Origin: Pontitalea aquivivens | GTDB taxonomy: Bacteria; Pseudomonadota; Alphaproteobacteria; Rhodobacterales; Rhodobacteraceae | Assembly: GCF_046507575.1 (NCBI RefSeq) | Contig: NZ_JBKFEY010000004.1 | Location: 127,092 to 191,091, forward strand | Reading direction: 5' to 3' | Length of the DNA stretch: 64,000 bases | Part shown: piece after piece, positions 53,251 through 62,519 of the stretch | Position numbering within the stretch: the stretch's first letter is position 1 | Layout of the letters: each line of letters starts with the position of its first letter | Position numbers and translations under genes: made by a program | Notes under the pieces: generated by a model | Told to the model about the DNA's origin: nothing | The model's database searches: none | Seen by the model: only the letters and a program-made list of their open reading frames with translations

Positions 53251-53817
53251 TCAGCGTTTGGTCAGAAGAAGGTATTCACCCGCCCCCCGCCGCACCAGCG
53301 TGAAGTTCCGTTCCTCGGGAACACCGTAGCCCGGATCGCCCCGGTTGGCGAGCGCGAGGCGCAGGTTTTCCCGGATCGCGTCCGAATGGCCACTATCCAG
53401 CGCATAGGCGGTTTCAAAGACCTTCGCGGCCTCGGCCACCTCGCCCTTTTCCATCAGCACGACGCCAAGGTTGTTCCAGGCGGGTACGAAGCTGCGATCC
53501 TGTTCGATGGCGCGGCGCAGCAGCTGTTCGGCCTGGCCCAGCCGGCCCAGATGCAGGTTGGCCGATCCCACGGCGGACAGCACATCGACATCTGCCCCCT
53601 GCCTGGCGGCGGCGCGGTAATAGGCCTTCAGCGCCAGTTCATATTCGCCCGCGGCCATCAGCCGGTGGCCGACGGTCAGCCCATCCACCGCCTCGCCCCC
53701 CGCGGCGGTGCCGGGGGCATAGGGGCTGCCATCTTGCGGCGCAAGGCCGCCCGGGGAACAGGCGGCCAGAAGCACGAACAGGGCGGCCAGGGCGCGGCCG
53801 GTGCGCAGAGGGGGCAT
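53251..53817 (-). CDS. tadD: TadD, TPR lipoprotein
   Basis: A 188-residue lipoprotein with lipobox LLAAC near residue 20 and two to three TPR repeats (YYRAAARQGADVDVLSAVGSANLHLGRLGQAEQLLRRAI, VPAWNNLGVVLMEKGEVAEAAKVFETAYAL). It is the probable TadD homologue by size and position after tadC. The other TPR gene downstream may be a paralogue. Confidence 0.85.
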   Translation of the reverse strand: MPPLRTGRALAALFVLLAACSPGGLAPQDGSPYAPGTAAGGEAVDGLTVGHRLMAAGEYELALKAYYRAAARQGADVDVLSAVGSANLHLGRLGQAEQLLRRAIEQDRSFVPAWNNLGVVLMEKGEVAEAAKVFETAYALDSGHSDAIRENLRLALANRGDPGYGVPEERNFTLVRRGAGEYLLLTKR

Positions 53818-53823
53818 GAAGGT

Positions 53824-54837
53824 CTAGAAGCTCATGGATTTGAAGTTTTCCATCATATCATGCACCGAGGGGCCGACAAGGATGATCAGAAGCGGTGGCA
53901 CCGTGAACATCATCGTGCCCAGCGTCATCTTGGTAGGGATCTTGTTGGCGGCCTCTTCGGCGCGCATGATCCGCTTGTCGCGCATGTCGGCGGCATACAG
54001 GCGCAGCGCCTCGGCGATTGAGGTGCCGAAGGTCTGCGACTGGATCATCACGGTCACGAAAGAGGCCACATCCGGCACGCCCGACCGTTCGCCGAAGGCG
54101 CGCAGCACCTGCGCCTTGTCCTTGCCGGCCTTGATTTCCTGGCTGACGGTTTCGAATTCCTCGGCCATCACGGGGTAGGATGTGCGCAGTTCCCTGGCCA
54201 CCCGCAAGATCCCCTGATCCAGCGACTGCCCCGCCTCGACGCAGACCAGCAGCATGTCCAGCGCGTCGGGAAAACCGTTCTGGATTTCGGCGGTGCGCGC
54301 GGCGATGCGCTGATCGACCCAGCGCTGCGGGCCGTAATAGCCGGCAAGACCCGGGATCAGCACCCACAGGATCGCCTCGGTTGAACTGAACGCGCCATTG
54401 GCGTTCATCACGAAGGCATAGACCCCGCCCAGCGTCAGCATCCCAAGCCCAAGCCCGAACTGAATGGCGTGAAAGGTCCGCACGGCGCTGGCGCTGCGAT
54501 AGCCGGCGCGGGTCATCCGCATGCGGGCGGCCGACATCTCCTGCTCGGTCTTGGGTTCCAGGAAGTTGGCATATTTGTCCAGCTTGTCCGACCCGCCGCC
54601 AAGGCGCAGGCTTGCCTTTGTGGTCTTGCCCGCCTTGTCGCGCCCGCGAAGGGGCGATGCCCCGCCCGGCCCCTTGCGCCCTTCGCGCAGCCGGTCAAAG
54701 GGGTCGGCGCGTTTCTTCAGCAGCGCGGGCAGGGTGGCCAGCACCATCAGCAGACCCACGCCCCCCAGCGCGATCAGCGGGCCCATCGGCCCCAGCGCAT
54801 TCGTCAGCGTCGCGTTGAGCGATTGGACAATATCCAT
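53824..54837 (-). CDS. tadC: TadC, Flp pilus platform protein
   Basis: A 337-residue type II secretion F-domain protein. Hydrophobic helices lie near the N-terminus (about 18-36), the middle (about 116-156) and the C-terminus (304-326). QNGFPDALDMLLVCVEAGQSL is the usual start of the F domain. It pairs with TadB to form the inner-membrane platform driven by TadA. Confidence 0.92.
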   Translation of the reverse strand: MDIVQSLNATLTNALGPMGPLIALGGVGLLMVLATLPALLKKRADPFDRLREGRKGPGGASPLRGRDKAGKTTKASLRLGGGSDKLDKYANFLEPKTEQEMSAARMRMTRAGYRSASAVRTFHAIQFGLGLGMLTLGGVYAFVMNANGAFSSTEAILWVLIPGLAGYYGPQRWVDQRIAARTAEIQNGFPDALDMLLVCVEAGQSLDQGILRVARELRTSYPVMAEEFETVSQEIKAGKDKAQVLRAFGERSGVPDVASFVTVMIQSQTFGTSIAEALRLYAADMRDKRIMRAEEAANKIPTKMTLGTMMFTVPPLLIILVGPSVHDMMENFKSMSF

Positions 54838-54848
54838 TTCCCGCCTCC

Positions 54849-55817
54849 TCAGACCTTGATCGTCGTCATGATCTTCATGAACAGCATGTTCGCCCCCAGC
54901 AGCGCGAAAACGACGATCGCGGTCGGGATGAAGGCGGGCGTATCCTTGACCGCGTCATAATAGTCCGGCGCCACGATCTGGATGATCACCAGCACCACGA
55001 TCGGGAAGGCGGACAGGAAGATCCCCGACCAGCGTGGTTCTGCGGTGATCGCGCTGACCCGGCGGAACAGCCGGAAACGCGCGCGGATCACCTTGGACAG
55101 GCCATCCAGGATCTCGGCCAGGTTGCCGCCCGATGTTTGCTGGATCGACACGGCCACCGCCAGGAAGCGCAAATCCTGCATGTCCATCCGTTCGGCCATG
55201 TCGCGCAGGCTATCGGCCACGTTGCGGCCATAGGCGGCCTCGTCGGCGATGATGCCGAATTCCGACCCAAGCGGGTCGGCCACCTCTTTTGCCACGATCT
55301 GGATCGCCGAGGAAAACGGATGGCCCACGCGCAGGCTGCGCACCATCAGTTCGACGGCTTCGGGCAATTGTTCCTCGGCCAGCTTGATCCGCTTGGATGC
55401 CTTGCCGCTGACCCAGAAATAGACCGCGCCCACCCCCATGCCGACCGACAGCGCGATGCGCACGGCAAGCCCCGCCTGGCTGGCCAGCGTCAGCCCGACA
55501 AAGGCCACCGCCGACAAAAGCGCCATCACCCCGATCAGCGCGGCGGGGGAAAAGGCGATGTTGCCCTTGCGCGCCTTTTCGGCCAGCAGGGAATAAAGCG
55601 GGATGCCCCTGGCGTTCATGTGCTGGGTGGCTTCCTTGCGAAGCTGTTCCAGCACCTCTTCGCGCCGGCCACCCTTGTCCAGCAGCGCCAGGCGGCGGTT
55701 GACCTTGTTGTTGAGCGAGATCGACTTGCCGAAGACCAGCAGGTAGATCCCTTCCACCAGCAGAAGAACCGCAACGAAGATCAGGCCGTAGATGATCGGG
55801 GTGGGGCTGATGATCAT
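54849..55817 (-). CDS. tadB: TadB, Flp pilus platform protein
   Basis: A 322-residue inner-membrane protein with a leading helix (about 6-24), two middle helices and two C-terminal helices, and the F-domain block LPEAVELMVRSLRVGHPFSSAI. With TadC it builds the assembly platform. Eleven bases separate it from tadC, and six from tadA. Confidence 0.92.
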   Translation of the reverse strand: MIISPTPIIYGLIFVAVLLLVEGIYLLVFGKSISLNNKVNRRLALLDKGGRREEVLEQLRKEATQHMNARGIPLYSLLAEKARKGNIAFSPAALIGVMALLSAVAFVGLTLASQAGLAVRIALSVGMGVGAVYFWVSGKASKRIKLAEEQLPEAVELMVRSLRVGHPFSSAIQIVAKEVADPLGSEFGIIADEAAYGRNVADSLRDMAERMDMQDLRFLAVAVSIQQTSGGNLAEILDGLSKVIRARFRLFRRVSAITAEPRWSGIFLSAFPIVVLVIIQIVAPDYYDAVKDTPAFIPTAIVVFALLGANMLFMKIMTTIKV

Positions 55818-55822
55818 TGGTT

Positions 55823-57277
55823 TCAGCCCTCCACCGGTTCATAGATCGAGGCGGGCAGATCATAGCCCCATTGCCGGAACCGATCGGAATAATGCGACCG
55901 GACCCCGGTTGCGGTAAAGCGACCGATGATCCTGCCATCCGGCGCAAGGCCCAGCCGTTCGTAGCGGAAGATTTCCTGCATCGAGATTACTTCGCCTTCC
56001 ATCCCGGTGATCTCGGTGATCGAGGTCATCCGGCGCGAACCGTCCTGCAGTCGGCTGGCCTGCACGATCAGGTTGACCGCGCTGGCGATCTGGCTGCGGA
56101 CCGCCTTGATCGGCATTTCGATCCCCGACATGGCGATCATGTTTTCCAGGCGGCTGATGCCGTCGCGGGCGCTGTTGGCGTGGATCGTGGTCATCGACCC
56201 GTCGTGGCCGGTGTTCATCGCCTGCAACATGTCGATCACTTCCTCGCCGCGGGTTTCGCCGACGATGATCCGGTCGGGCCGCATCCGCAGCGCGTTGCGC
56301 AGGCAGTCGCGCGGGGTGACGGCGCCCTTGCCTTCCACATTCGGCGGGCGGCTTTCCATCCGGCCGACATGGATCTGTTGCAGCTGAAGTTCGGCCGTAT
56401 CCTCGATCGTCAGGATGCGCTCGGAATTGTCGATGAACGACGACAGCGCGTTCAGCGTGGTGGTTTTCCCCGAACCCGTCCCGCCCGAAACGATCACGTT
56501 CAGCCGGGTGGACACGGCGGCCTGCAGATAGGCGGCCATTTCTTCGGTAAAGGCGCCAAAGCGCACCAGATCATCGATCCCCAGCTTGTCCTTTTTGAAC
56601 TTTCGGATGGAAACCAGACTGCCATCCACCGCGATCGGCGGCACCATCGCGTTGAACCGCGACCCGTCGGCCAGGCGGGCATCGACATAGGGATTCGATT
56701 CATCCACCCGCCTGCCCACGGCGGACACGATCTTGTCGATGATCCGCAGCAGGTGGCGTTCGTCCTTGAAGGTGATGTCGGTCAGCTGCAGCTTGCCGCC
56801 GCGTTCCACAAAAATCTGTTGTGGCCCGTTCACCAGAATGTCGCTGACGGTTTCGTCCTTCAGCAGCGGTTCCAGCGGGCCAAGGCCCATGACCTCATCA
56901 TACAGTTCCTGGTTCAGCGTCTGGCGTTCGGTGGCGTTCAGCGCCACCGACATCTCGGCCATCGCCTCGCCCGCGATCGAGGCGATTTCCGCCTTCAGTT
57001 CGGTTTCCGAGGCGCGTTCCAGCGCGGACAGGTTCAGGTTTTCCAGAAGGCGGCGGTGCAGTTCCACCTTTAGCTCGCTCATCCGTTCCTTGCGCTTGCG
57101 CTCCTTGTCCAGGGCGGCGGCCTGGGCGGCCAATTCGGCCGGGGCGACGGGGCGGCGCTGGATCAGGGGCTTGTGGTCGACGACCGGCGCGCCCGCGGCC
57201 TCGGGCCTGTCGGTGCCCGCAGGTTTCAGCGCCGGGCCCTTGGTCGGCTGCGCGGCCTTCTTGTAGCGCGAGAACAT
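55823..57277 (-). CDS. tadA: TadA (CpaF), pilus assembly ATPase
   Basis: A 484-residue secretion ATPase. Walker A is GGTGSGKT (265-272), the Asp box is IEDTAELQLQ, Walker B is RIIVGETRGEE (336-346) and the His box is GHDGSMTTIHAN (about 357-368). It powers Flp pilus polymerisation in the cytosol. The first 110 residues are a charged, partly coiled extension. Confidence 0.95.
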   Translation of the reverse strand: MFSRYKKAAQPTKGPALKPAGTDRPEAAGAPVVDHKPLIQRRPVAPAELAAQAAALDKERKRKERMSELKVELHRRLLENLNLSALERASETELKAEIASIAGEAMAEMSVALNATERQTLNQELYDEVMGLGPLEPLLKDETVSDILVNGPQQIFVERGGKLQLTDITFKDERHLLRIIDKIVSAVGRRVDESNPYVDARLADGSRFNAMVPPIAVDGSLVSIRKFKKDKLGIDDLVRFGAFTEEMAAYLQAAVSTRLNVIVSGGTGSGKTTTLNALSSFIDNSERILTIEDTAELQLQQIHVGRMESRPPNVEGKGAVTPRDCLRNALRMRPDRIIVGETRGEEVIDMLQAMNTGHDGSMTTIHANSARDGISRLENMIAMSGIEMPIKAVRSQIASAVNLIVQASRLQDGSRRMTSITEITGMEGEVISMQEIFRYERLGLAPDGRIIGRFTATGVRSHYSDRFRQWGYDLPASIYEPVEG

Positions 57278-57289
57278 CGGTCAGTCTCC

Positions 57290-58555
57290 TCAGGGTGCGG
57301 CGCTTTCGGCGACCTGCGTCAGCGCCAGCAGCGATTGGGCAAGCTTTTGCAGTTCCTTGCGCAGGGGCGCTTTCGCGGCCGTTTCGGCCAGTGGCAGCCC
57401 GTGGTCATTGGCCTGGGTGATCGGCTTGCCGCCATCAGGCAGTTGCACCTCGATCGAGATGTCCAGGCTTTCAGCCATCCGCTTGACGCGCGACTTGCCG
57501 GTCAGGTCGGTAAATTTCGGCGCGCGGTTCAGGATGAAGCGCAGCTTTTCCGCCGGAAGCCCCTCGGCCTTGAGCGCGCGGATCATCCGCAGCGCATTCT
57601 GCGCCGAACGCATGTCCAGTTCCAGAAGCGCGAAATAGACCTTGGCCTGCTGCAGGACCGCCTCGGTCCATTGCGCCACGGTTGAGGGCATGTCGATCAC
57701 GACAAAGTCGAAATTGGCCCGCGCCATGTCGATGATGCGGTTCACGTCTTCGCCGGTAACGATGTCCAGCGGCAGCATGTCGACCGGCGCGGTCAGCACA
57801 TGCAGCCGGTCATTGAAAGTCAACAGCGCCTGCCGGAAGGATGAGGCGTCCATATGCGCCGTGTCCGACAGCAGTTCGAACACCACCTCGCGGCGCGGCA
57901 GATCCAGATAGGTCGCGGTCGAGCCATACTGGAAATCGAAATCCAACAGGCAGACCCGCGGCGCGGACGCGCCCTTTCTTTGTTCGCGCGCCAGTTCCCA
58001 GGCCAGGTTCACCGCAAACGTCGTGGCGCCCACACCACCCGACAGGCCATGCACCGGCAGCACCACGCCGTCACGCCCGCCGGTGGCCTTGAAGGCGGTG
58101 TCGGCAGTTTCGCTGACATGGGGGGGCAGCATGGCGGCGGGGGCATCGGCCTGGCCAAGCCGTTCGATCGCCTCATGCAGGGCGCCTTCGGGCAGGGGGT
58201 AGGGGACGAAATCATCCGCCCCCAGCCGCAGCAGTTGATGCAGGGCGATCGGGCTGACCTCTTCGGCGATCACGATCACCCGGATGCCCCGGTCCTTGGC
58301 GGTGGTGATTACCGAAGAAATCCGGGCCAGATCGGTCTCATCCTGGCTGTCCACCGCGACGGCCACGAATTCCAGCGAATCCGCATCGGGTTGCGACAGG
58401 AACTGAACCGCGTCGTCAAAGGTCAGGTCGCCCCAGCTTTCGCCAAGCTCGGCTTCCATATCCTCGATCAGAAGATCGAAATTCGCCACATCGCGCGAGA
58501 TCGTGCAGGCCACGATCGGCGCGGGTTCGGGTTTCAGAACTGCTGCGGTACTCAT
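57290..58555 (-). CDS. tadZ: TadZ (CpaE), pilus localisation ATPase
   Basis: A 421-residue ParA/MinD-related protein with an N-terminal receiver-like domain (VIAEEVSPIALHQLLRLGADDF) and a MinD-like domain. The deviant Walker motif LSGGVGATTFAVN lacks the usual lysine (GATT rather than GKTT), as in other TadZ proteins. It marks the site of pilus assembly. Confidence 0.92.
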   Translation of the reverse strand: MSTAAVLKPEPAPIVACTISRDVANFDLLIEDMEAELGESWGDLTFDDAVQFLSQPDADSLEFVAVAVDSQDETDLARISSVITTAKDRGIRVIVIAEEVSPIALHQLLRLGADDFVPYPLPEGALHEAIERLGQADAPAAMLPPHVSETADTAFKATGGRDGVVLPVHGLSGGVGATTFAVNLAWELAREQRKGASAPRVCLLDFDFQYGSTATYLDLPRREVVFELLSDTAHMDASSFRQALLTFNDRLHVLTAPVDMLPLDIVTGEDVNRIIDMARANFDFVVIDMPSTVAQWTEAVLQQAKVYFALLELDMRSAQNALRMIRALKAEGLPAEKLRFILNRAPKFTDLTGKSRVKRMAESLDISIEVQLPDGGKPITQANDHGLPLAETAAKAPLRKELQKLAQSLLALTQVAESAAP

Positions 58556-58818
58556 AGCCTCACGTCCTTTTGCACGCGGATCCGGGGCGCCCTAACGTTG
58601 ATCATGCTTTTGCCAGCCATCTGTCAGACCGATCCCGTCATCCGGGCACGACTCGGGGTCGTGCCACTTTTGCCTGGGTTTACGGTCGTCGGGAATCTTG
58701 GCGACATTGGGGCTATAATGTTCCAATTGTGCGATTTTGGTTTACGATGGAACGGGAACGGCGGCCTTTGTTTTCACAAGGCCGCCGTGTCCGGTTCTGA
58801 TCGTGACGTTGTGGTCGC
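58556..58818. other. 263-base gap between the OmpA-like gene and tadZ
   Basis: No gene is seen. It contains two hairpins, GGCACGAC/GTCGTGCC (58645-58665) and an 11-bp stem at 58758-58788. A TATAAT sequence on the plus strand at 58714-58719 has no matching -35. A separate promoter for tadZABC is plausible. Confidence 0.5.
58758..58788 (-). terminator. Hairpin within the Tad locus
   Basis: ACGGCGGCCTT pairs with AAGGCCGCCGT with a 9-base loop, downstream of the OmpA-like gene on the minus strand. No long T-run follows, so it may attenuate rather than fully stop transcription into tadZ. Confidence 0.5.
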
Positions 58819-59463
58819 TTAGCCGCCGGTGCCAGTCTGGATGATCGTGTCGTTCAGCGTGTGTGCCGGCGCGGCGCTGCGCACATATTCACGGAAGATC
58901 ACGGCGGCATATTTGCCGTTCAGCACCATCGGGTGGCTTTTGACAAAGCCCGAAACCTCGGTGACGGTGCGGCGGTTCCGTTCCTCGGGCGCCTGGGTGT
59001 AGACAAGGGGCTGCGTTTCACCAAAGGAAACGACCGCCTCCAGCCGTGTGCGCGAAATGCCCTGGCTGGCAAGATAGGCCACCACCGCCTGCGCCCGGCG
59101 CAGGCCAAGTGCCTTGTTGTAGCTTTCCGATCCGACCAGATCGGTGTGGCCATAGACGCGGAACCGCACTTCGGGGAACTGCCGGATCCAGTCCGCCTGC
59201 TGGCGCAGGGCCGCCTGGGCCTGACCGTCCAGAACCGAGGAATTGAAGGCAAAGGTGACGGTATTGGGCACCTCGGCGGCAAAGCGGTTGGTCAGGTTGA
59301 CCGCCAGATCGCGATCGCCGGTTTGCACCAGCGTGTTGTTCATCGTGGCATTGCCGAAGCCGCCGGTGTCAAGTTCGCTTCCCGCCTCGGAATGGAAACC
59401 GCGGGCGGCCGGTTCACAGGCGGCCAGCGCCAGAACCGCCGCCGCGAGCATGAGATTGCGCAT
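58819..59463 (-). CDS. OmpA-like lipoprotein of the Tad locus
   Basis: A 214-residue outer-membrane lipoprotein. Lipobox LALAAC (C16) is followed by an N-terminal stretch and an OmpA-like domain (VTFAFNSSVLDGQAQAALR, VYGHTDLVGSESYNKALGLRRAQ). It occupies the place of cpaD in the order secretin, this gene, tadZ, and may link the pilus machine to peptidoglycan. Start taken at 59463; a further ATG upstream adds six residues. Confidence 0.85.
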   Translation of the reverse strand: MRNLMLAAAVLALAACEPAARGFHSEAGSELDTGGFGNATMNNTLVQTGDRDLAVNLTNRFAAEVPNTVTFAFNSSVLDGQAQAALRQQADWIRQFPEVRFRVYGHTDLVGSESYNKALGLRRAQAVVAYLASQGISRTRLEAVVSFGETQPLVYTQAPEERNRRTVTEVSGFVKSHPMVLNGKYAAVIFREYVRSAAPAHTLNDTIIQTGTGG

Positions 59464-59485
59464 TGCTGGCCCCCTGTTCATCCGC

Positions 59486-60901
59486 TTACTCCATCACATA
59501 GCCGTAGGAGCCCGTGAAATCCTGCTTGGCCACTTCGGCGGCCGCGCCCGATTTCGGGCCGGTGCCGGCCGCGGTCTTGCCAAACAGGAACAGCTCTGCC
59601 TCGGTCGGCGGGCGGACCCGGTCGGTCGGCAGGGCCAGCGCCTCGCCCCGGGTGGGCGAAACCAGATGCGGCGTCACGATGATCACCAGTTCCGACTGCT
59701 GGCGCTTGTAATCCGCCGACCGGAACAGGGCGCCCAGAACCGGCACGTCACCCAGCCACGGCACCTGCGCGTTCAGGTCGTTGAAGCTGTCCTGCAGCAG
59801 GCCGGCGATGGCAAAGCTTTCGCCATCGCGCATTTCAACCGTTGTCTTGGTTTCGCGCCGCTTGAAGGCGTTGACCGAAAAGCCGCCCGATTGCAGGCTG
59901 ACCGAGGTGTCGATTTCCGACACCGCCGCGGTGATCGCCAGGTTGATGATATCGCCATCCACCACGCGCGGAATGAACGACATTTCCACGCCGAAGGGCT
60001 TGTATTCAATCGAGATGCTGCCGTCATCGACCACCGGGATCGGGTATTCCCCGCCGGCCAGGAACTTGGCCTCCTGGCCCGACAGCGCGGTCAGGTTCGG
60101 TTCGGCCAGCGTGCGCACGACGCCCTTGGATTCCAGCGCCTCAAGCAGCACCGCGAATTCCAGGTTGCCCGAGGTGAACCCCAGCCCCAGGGCCCCGGTC
60201 GAGGTCGTTTTCACCGGGAAATTGCCGTTGTCAAAGGAACCGGAAAGCGCCCCGTTCGAGGTATAGTTGCCCGTGCCCGAGGCAACGCCCACATCCCCCG
60301 TCACCCCGCGCACCCCCAGCGAGGCCGACAGGTTCTTGGACACGGATCGCTGCATTTCGGCAAAGCGCACCTTCAGCATCACCTGCTGGGTGCCGCCCAC
60401 CGTCATCAGGTTCGAAACCCGGTCCGGCGCATAGCGTTGGGCCAGGTCCAGCGCGCGGTCCAGCTTGGCCGTCGACGAAACGGTGCCCGACAGCACGATC
60501 CCGTCGTTGGCGGTGCGCACCTCGATGGTTTCGCCGGGCAGGATCTGGCGCAGCCGTTCCTTGAATTCGCCGATGTCGGGGGTGACCTGCACCTCGACAT
60601 TGGTGATCAGCTTGCCGTCGGCGCCCAGGATCGTCATCGTCGTGCGGCCCGGCACCTTGCCCAGCACATAGATCGTGCGGTCCGACAGCGTGGTGATATC
60701 GGCGATGCCGGGGTTGGCGATCGACAGTTCCGCAAAGGGCTGGTCGCTTTCCACCACCACGGCGCGGTTCATCGGAACGTTCAGCGGGCTGGAAGCCGAG
60801 CCGGACATCACCCGCAGCGTTTCCGCCGCAACGGGCGCCGCCATGCCAAGCACCAGCGCGCCACCCAAAAGCCCGGCCTGAATCAGATATTTCATACTCA
60901 T
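59486..60901 (-). CDS. cpaC: CpaC (RcpA), Flp pilus secretin
   Basis: A 471-residue outer-membrane secretin. A signal peptide ends near PVAAET, N-domains follow (VVESDQPFAELSIANPGIADI), and the C-terminal secretin domain contains ALESKGVVRTLAEPNLTALSG and VPWLGDVPVLGALF. It forms the outer channel of the Tad apparatus. Alternative ATG two codons in. About 200 bases separate it from cpaB. Confidence 0.94.
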   Translation of the reverse strand: MSMKYLIQAGLLGGALVLGMAAPVAAETLRVMSGSASSPLNVPMNRAVVVESDQPFAELSIANPGIADITTLSDRTIYVLGKVPGRTTMTILGADGKLITNVEVQVTPDIGEFKERLRQILPGETIEVRTANDGIVLSGTVSSTAKLDRALDLAQRYAPDRVSNLMTVGGTQQVMLKVRFAEMQRSVSKNLSASLGVRGVTGDVGVASGTGNYTSNGALSGSFDNGNFPVKTTSTGALGLGFTSGNLEFAVLLEALESKGVVRTLAEPNLTALSGQEAKFLAGGEYPIPVVDDGSISIEYKPFGVEMSFIPRVVDGDIINLAITAAVSEIDTSVSLQSGGFSVNAFKRRETKTTVEMRDGESFAIAGLLQDSFNDLNAQVPWLGDVPVLGALFRSADYKRQQSELVIIVTPHLVSPTRGEALALPTDRVRPPTEAELFLFGKTAAGTGPKSGAAAEVAKQDFTGSYGYVME

Positions 60902-61104
60902 TGTGATCCTGCCTCTCTGATCACGTCACATGGCGGATCTGGCGCCCGCCTTAGGAAGTTTTGCCCGAAATTTGCCACATCATGTGCGAGTTGCGATATT
61001 TTTGCAAGAATCAACGCATTGCCGCAGGGCGTTCATGTGGAAATCCTGCAACAGGCCGGGTGTCGCCTGCCTGTCCCGCCAACGCTGCGCGCGGCGGGGC
61101 AGGG

Positions 61105-61974
61105 TCAGTTGGTGCAGGGGATTTCGACCTCGACCACCTCGGCGCCCTTGCGGGTGCGAATCGTGCAGACCCTGGCGGCCTCGACCTTCACCACCGCGGG
61201 GGCGGTGACGCCCAGCAGCTGGTTGCGGTCAATCTCGATCGCGCCGATTTCACTGGTGTTCTGCATCCCCACCAGTGACAGCGTCAGCCGCCCCGTGGAT
61301 TGCGCCAGCGTCAGCGCCGCGACCTGTTCGGGGGACACTTCGGCGGTGACGGTGCGCGCGATCCGGGTGGTTTCGCTGCGGTCGGCATCGGCGCTTTGGT
61401 CCACGGCGATCAGGCGCAGGTTGGTGTCGATCAGCTTGGTGACCGGCTGGCCGTTGATCTGGCCCGACCAATAGACATCGACATGATCGCCCGGCCGCAA
61501 AAAGCCCGACACGCCCGATGCCACGTCCACATTGATGGTAAAGGCGCGCATGTTGACCGACAGCGCGGCGTGAATGCCCGCATCGGTGCCCGGCGCCGTG
61601 ACCTTGCTTTCCAGGATCGGTTCAAACGCCGCGAAAGACCGCAGCGCGGCGCGGGGGCGGGTTTCGGCATCCAGAAACACGGCGCGGGGGGCGTTCTGGG
61701 CGCCTTGCGCCACGGTGATCGCCTGATAGGCGCCTTCGGGCACCTTGCCGGCCTGAACCTTGATCACCTCAAGGTCGTCGCGGGTAAAGCGTTCGCCGTA
61801 TTCAAGCGGGCGTTTGACCACCACCACATCGATCAGCTGCGGCGATTTCTGCCGTTCGCGCAGAAGATAGTCCCGTTCAGCCTGGGCGCGGGCAATCGTT
61901 TCCTGCGCCATATAGACCGCAGCCCCCGCAAGGGCGACGCCAAGCGCCAGCACCAGCACAACAACCATACGCAT
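61105..61974 (-). CDS. cpaB: CpaB (RcpC), Flp pilus assembly protein
   Basis: A 289-residue protein with an N-terminal signal-anchor helix (MRMVVVLVLALGVALAGAAVY) and an SAF-like domain (DVASGVSGFLRPGDHVDVYWSG), the hallmark of CpaB/RcpC. It acts periplasmically with the secretin. It is the third gene of the Tad unit after two pilins. Confidence 0.92.
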   Translation of the reverse strand: MRMVVVLVLALGVALAGAAVYMAQETIARAQAERDYLLRERQKSPQLIDVVVVKRPLEYGERFTRDDLEVIKVQAGKVPEGAYQAITVAQGAQNAPRAVFLDAETRPRAALRSFAAFEPILESKVTAPGTDAGIHAALSVNMRAFTINVDVASGVSGFLRPGDHVDVYWSGQINGQPVTKLIDTNLRLIAVDQSADADRSETTRIARTVTAEVSPEQVAALTLAQSTGRLTLSLVGMQNTSEIGAIEIDRNQLLGVTAPAVVKVEAARVCTIRTRKGAEVVEVEIPCTN

Positions 61975-62100
61975 CCGACTACTCCTTCCTCATGCACCGC
62001 CAGCGTGGCCGGGGCCCGGGGCGTTTTTGCCTTCCTGAGCGCAAAAAGTGGCAACACCGTGGCGGATTTTCGGGGGAACCATGAAGCGGCGGCGCGAACA

Positions 62101-62116
62101 GGTAAACCGGTTAAGG
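62101..62116 (-). promoter_or_regulatory. Possible CtrA half-site before cpaB
   Basis: On the minus strand CTTAACCGGTTTACC contains TTAACC, the alphaproteobacterial CtrA half-site, and an AACCGGTT palindrome. It lies about 130 bases before the cpaB start. The full TTAA-N7-TTAA motif is not present. Confidence 0.25.
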
Positions 62117-62134
62117 CTGGCTTGACCGGCTGGA

Positions 62135-62320
62135 TCAGACCTCGCGCGCGCTCAGGTATGCCGCGATTGCCTCGGACAGCGACGATGTTCCATCGAAAAG
62201 CAGGCCAACGACCATTGCGCCGAAACCCACCACAACCGCCGTCAGCACGACCCAGTCCACCGTGACTGCGCCGTCTTCATCTTTCCATGCCAACCGCAGG
62301 GCAGCAAAATGGGTCTTCAT
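62135..62320 (-). CDS. flp: Flp-type pilin, second copy
   Basis: A 61-residue pilin-like protein: short basic leader, the segment EDGAVTVDWVVLTA, a hydrophobic helix of about 20 residues and a hydrophilic tail (SLSEAIAAYLSAREV). Cleavage would follow Gly. Position +5/+6 after the glycine is Asp-Trp, not the Glu-Tyr of standard Flp pilins. It is coded 200 bases after the other pilin gene and shares the identical motif. Confidence 0.82.
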   Translation of the reverse strand: MKTHFAALRLAWKDEDGAVTVDWVVLTAVVVGFGAMVVGLLFDGTSSLSEAIAAYLSAREV

Positions 62321-62461
62321 CGGCAATCCTCGTAAATCTACCTGGCTGCTACCATGATCGGTGGCTTCCGGGATAAGGGTGCTTTTGTATCTGGGCCAAA
62401 TTCGGGCAAATTGGGGAAATGTTTGGGCCACGGCGGATTTTCGGCTTTGGCGTGACGGCAA

Positions 62462-62492
62462 AATGAAAAGGCCACGCGAAGATCGCGTGGCC
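62462..62492 (-). terminator. Terminator of the first Flp pilin gene
   Basis: On the minus strand GGCCACGCGA pairs with TCGCGTGGCC around a 3-base loop, followed by TTTTCATTTT. It lies 28 bases after the first pilin gene's stop, so that pilin is probably transcribed far above the rest of the locus. Confidence 0.9.
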
Positions 62493-62519
62493 CTGATTGT
62501 CTTTTGGGGGCTGGAAGGA

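Noticed and set aside
58714..58719. TATAAT on the plus strand as a promoter
   Set aside because: No -35 element at proper spacing, and no plus-strand gene follows.
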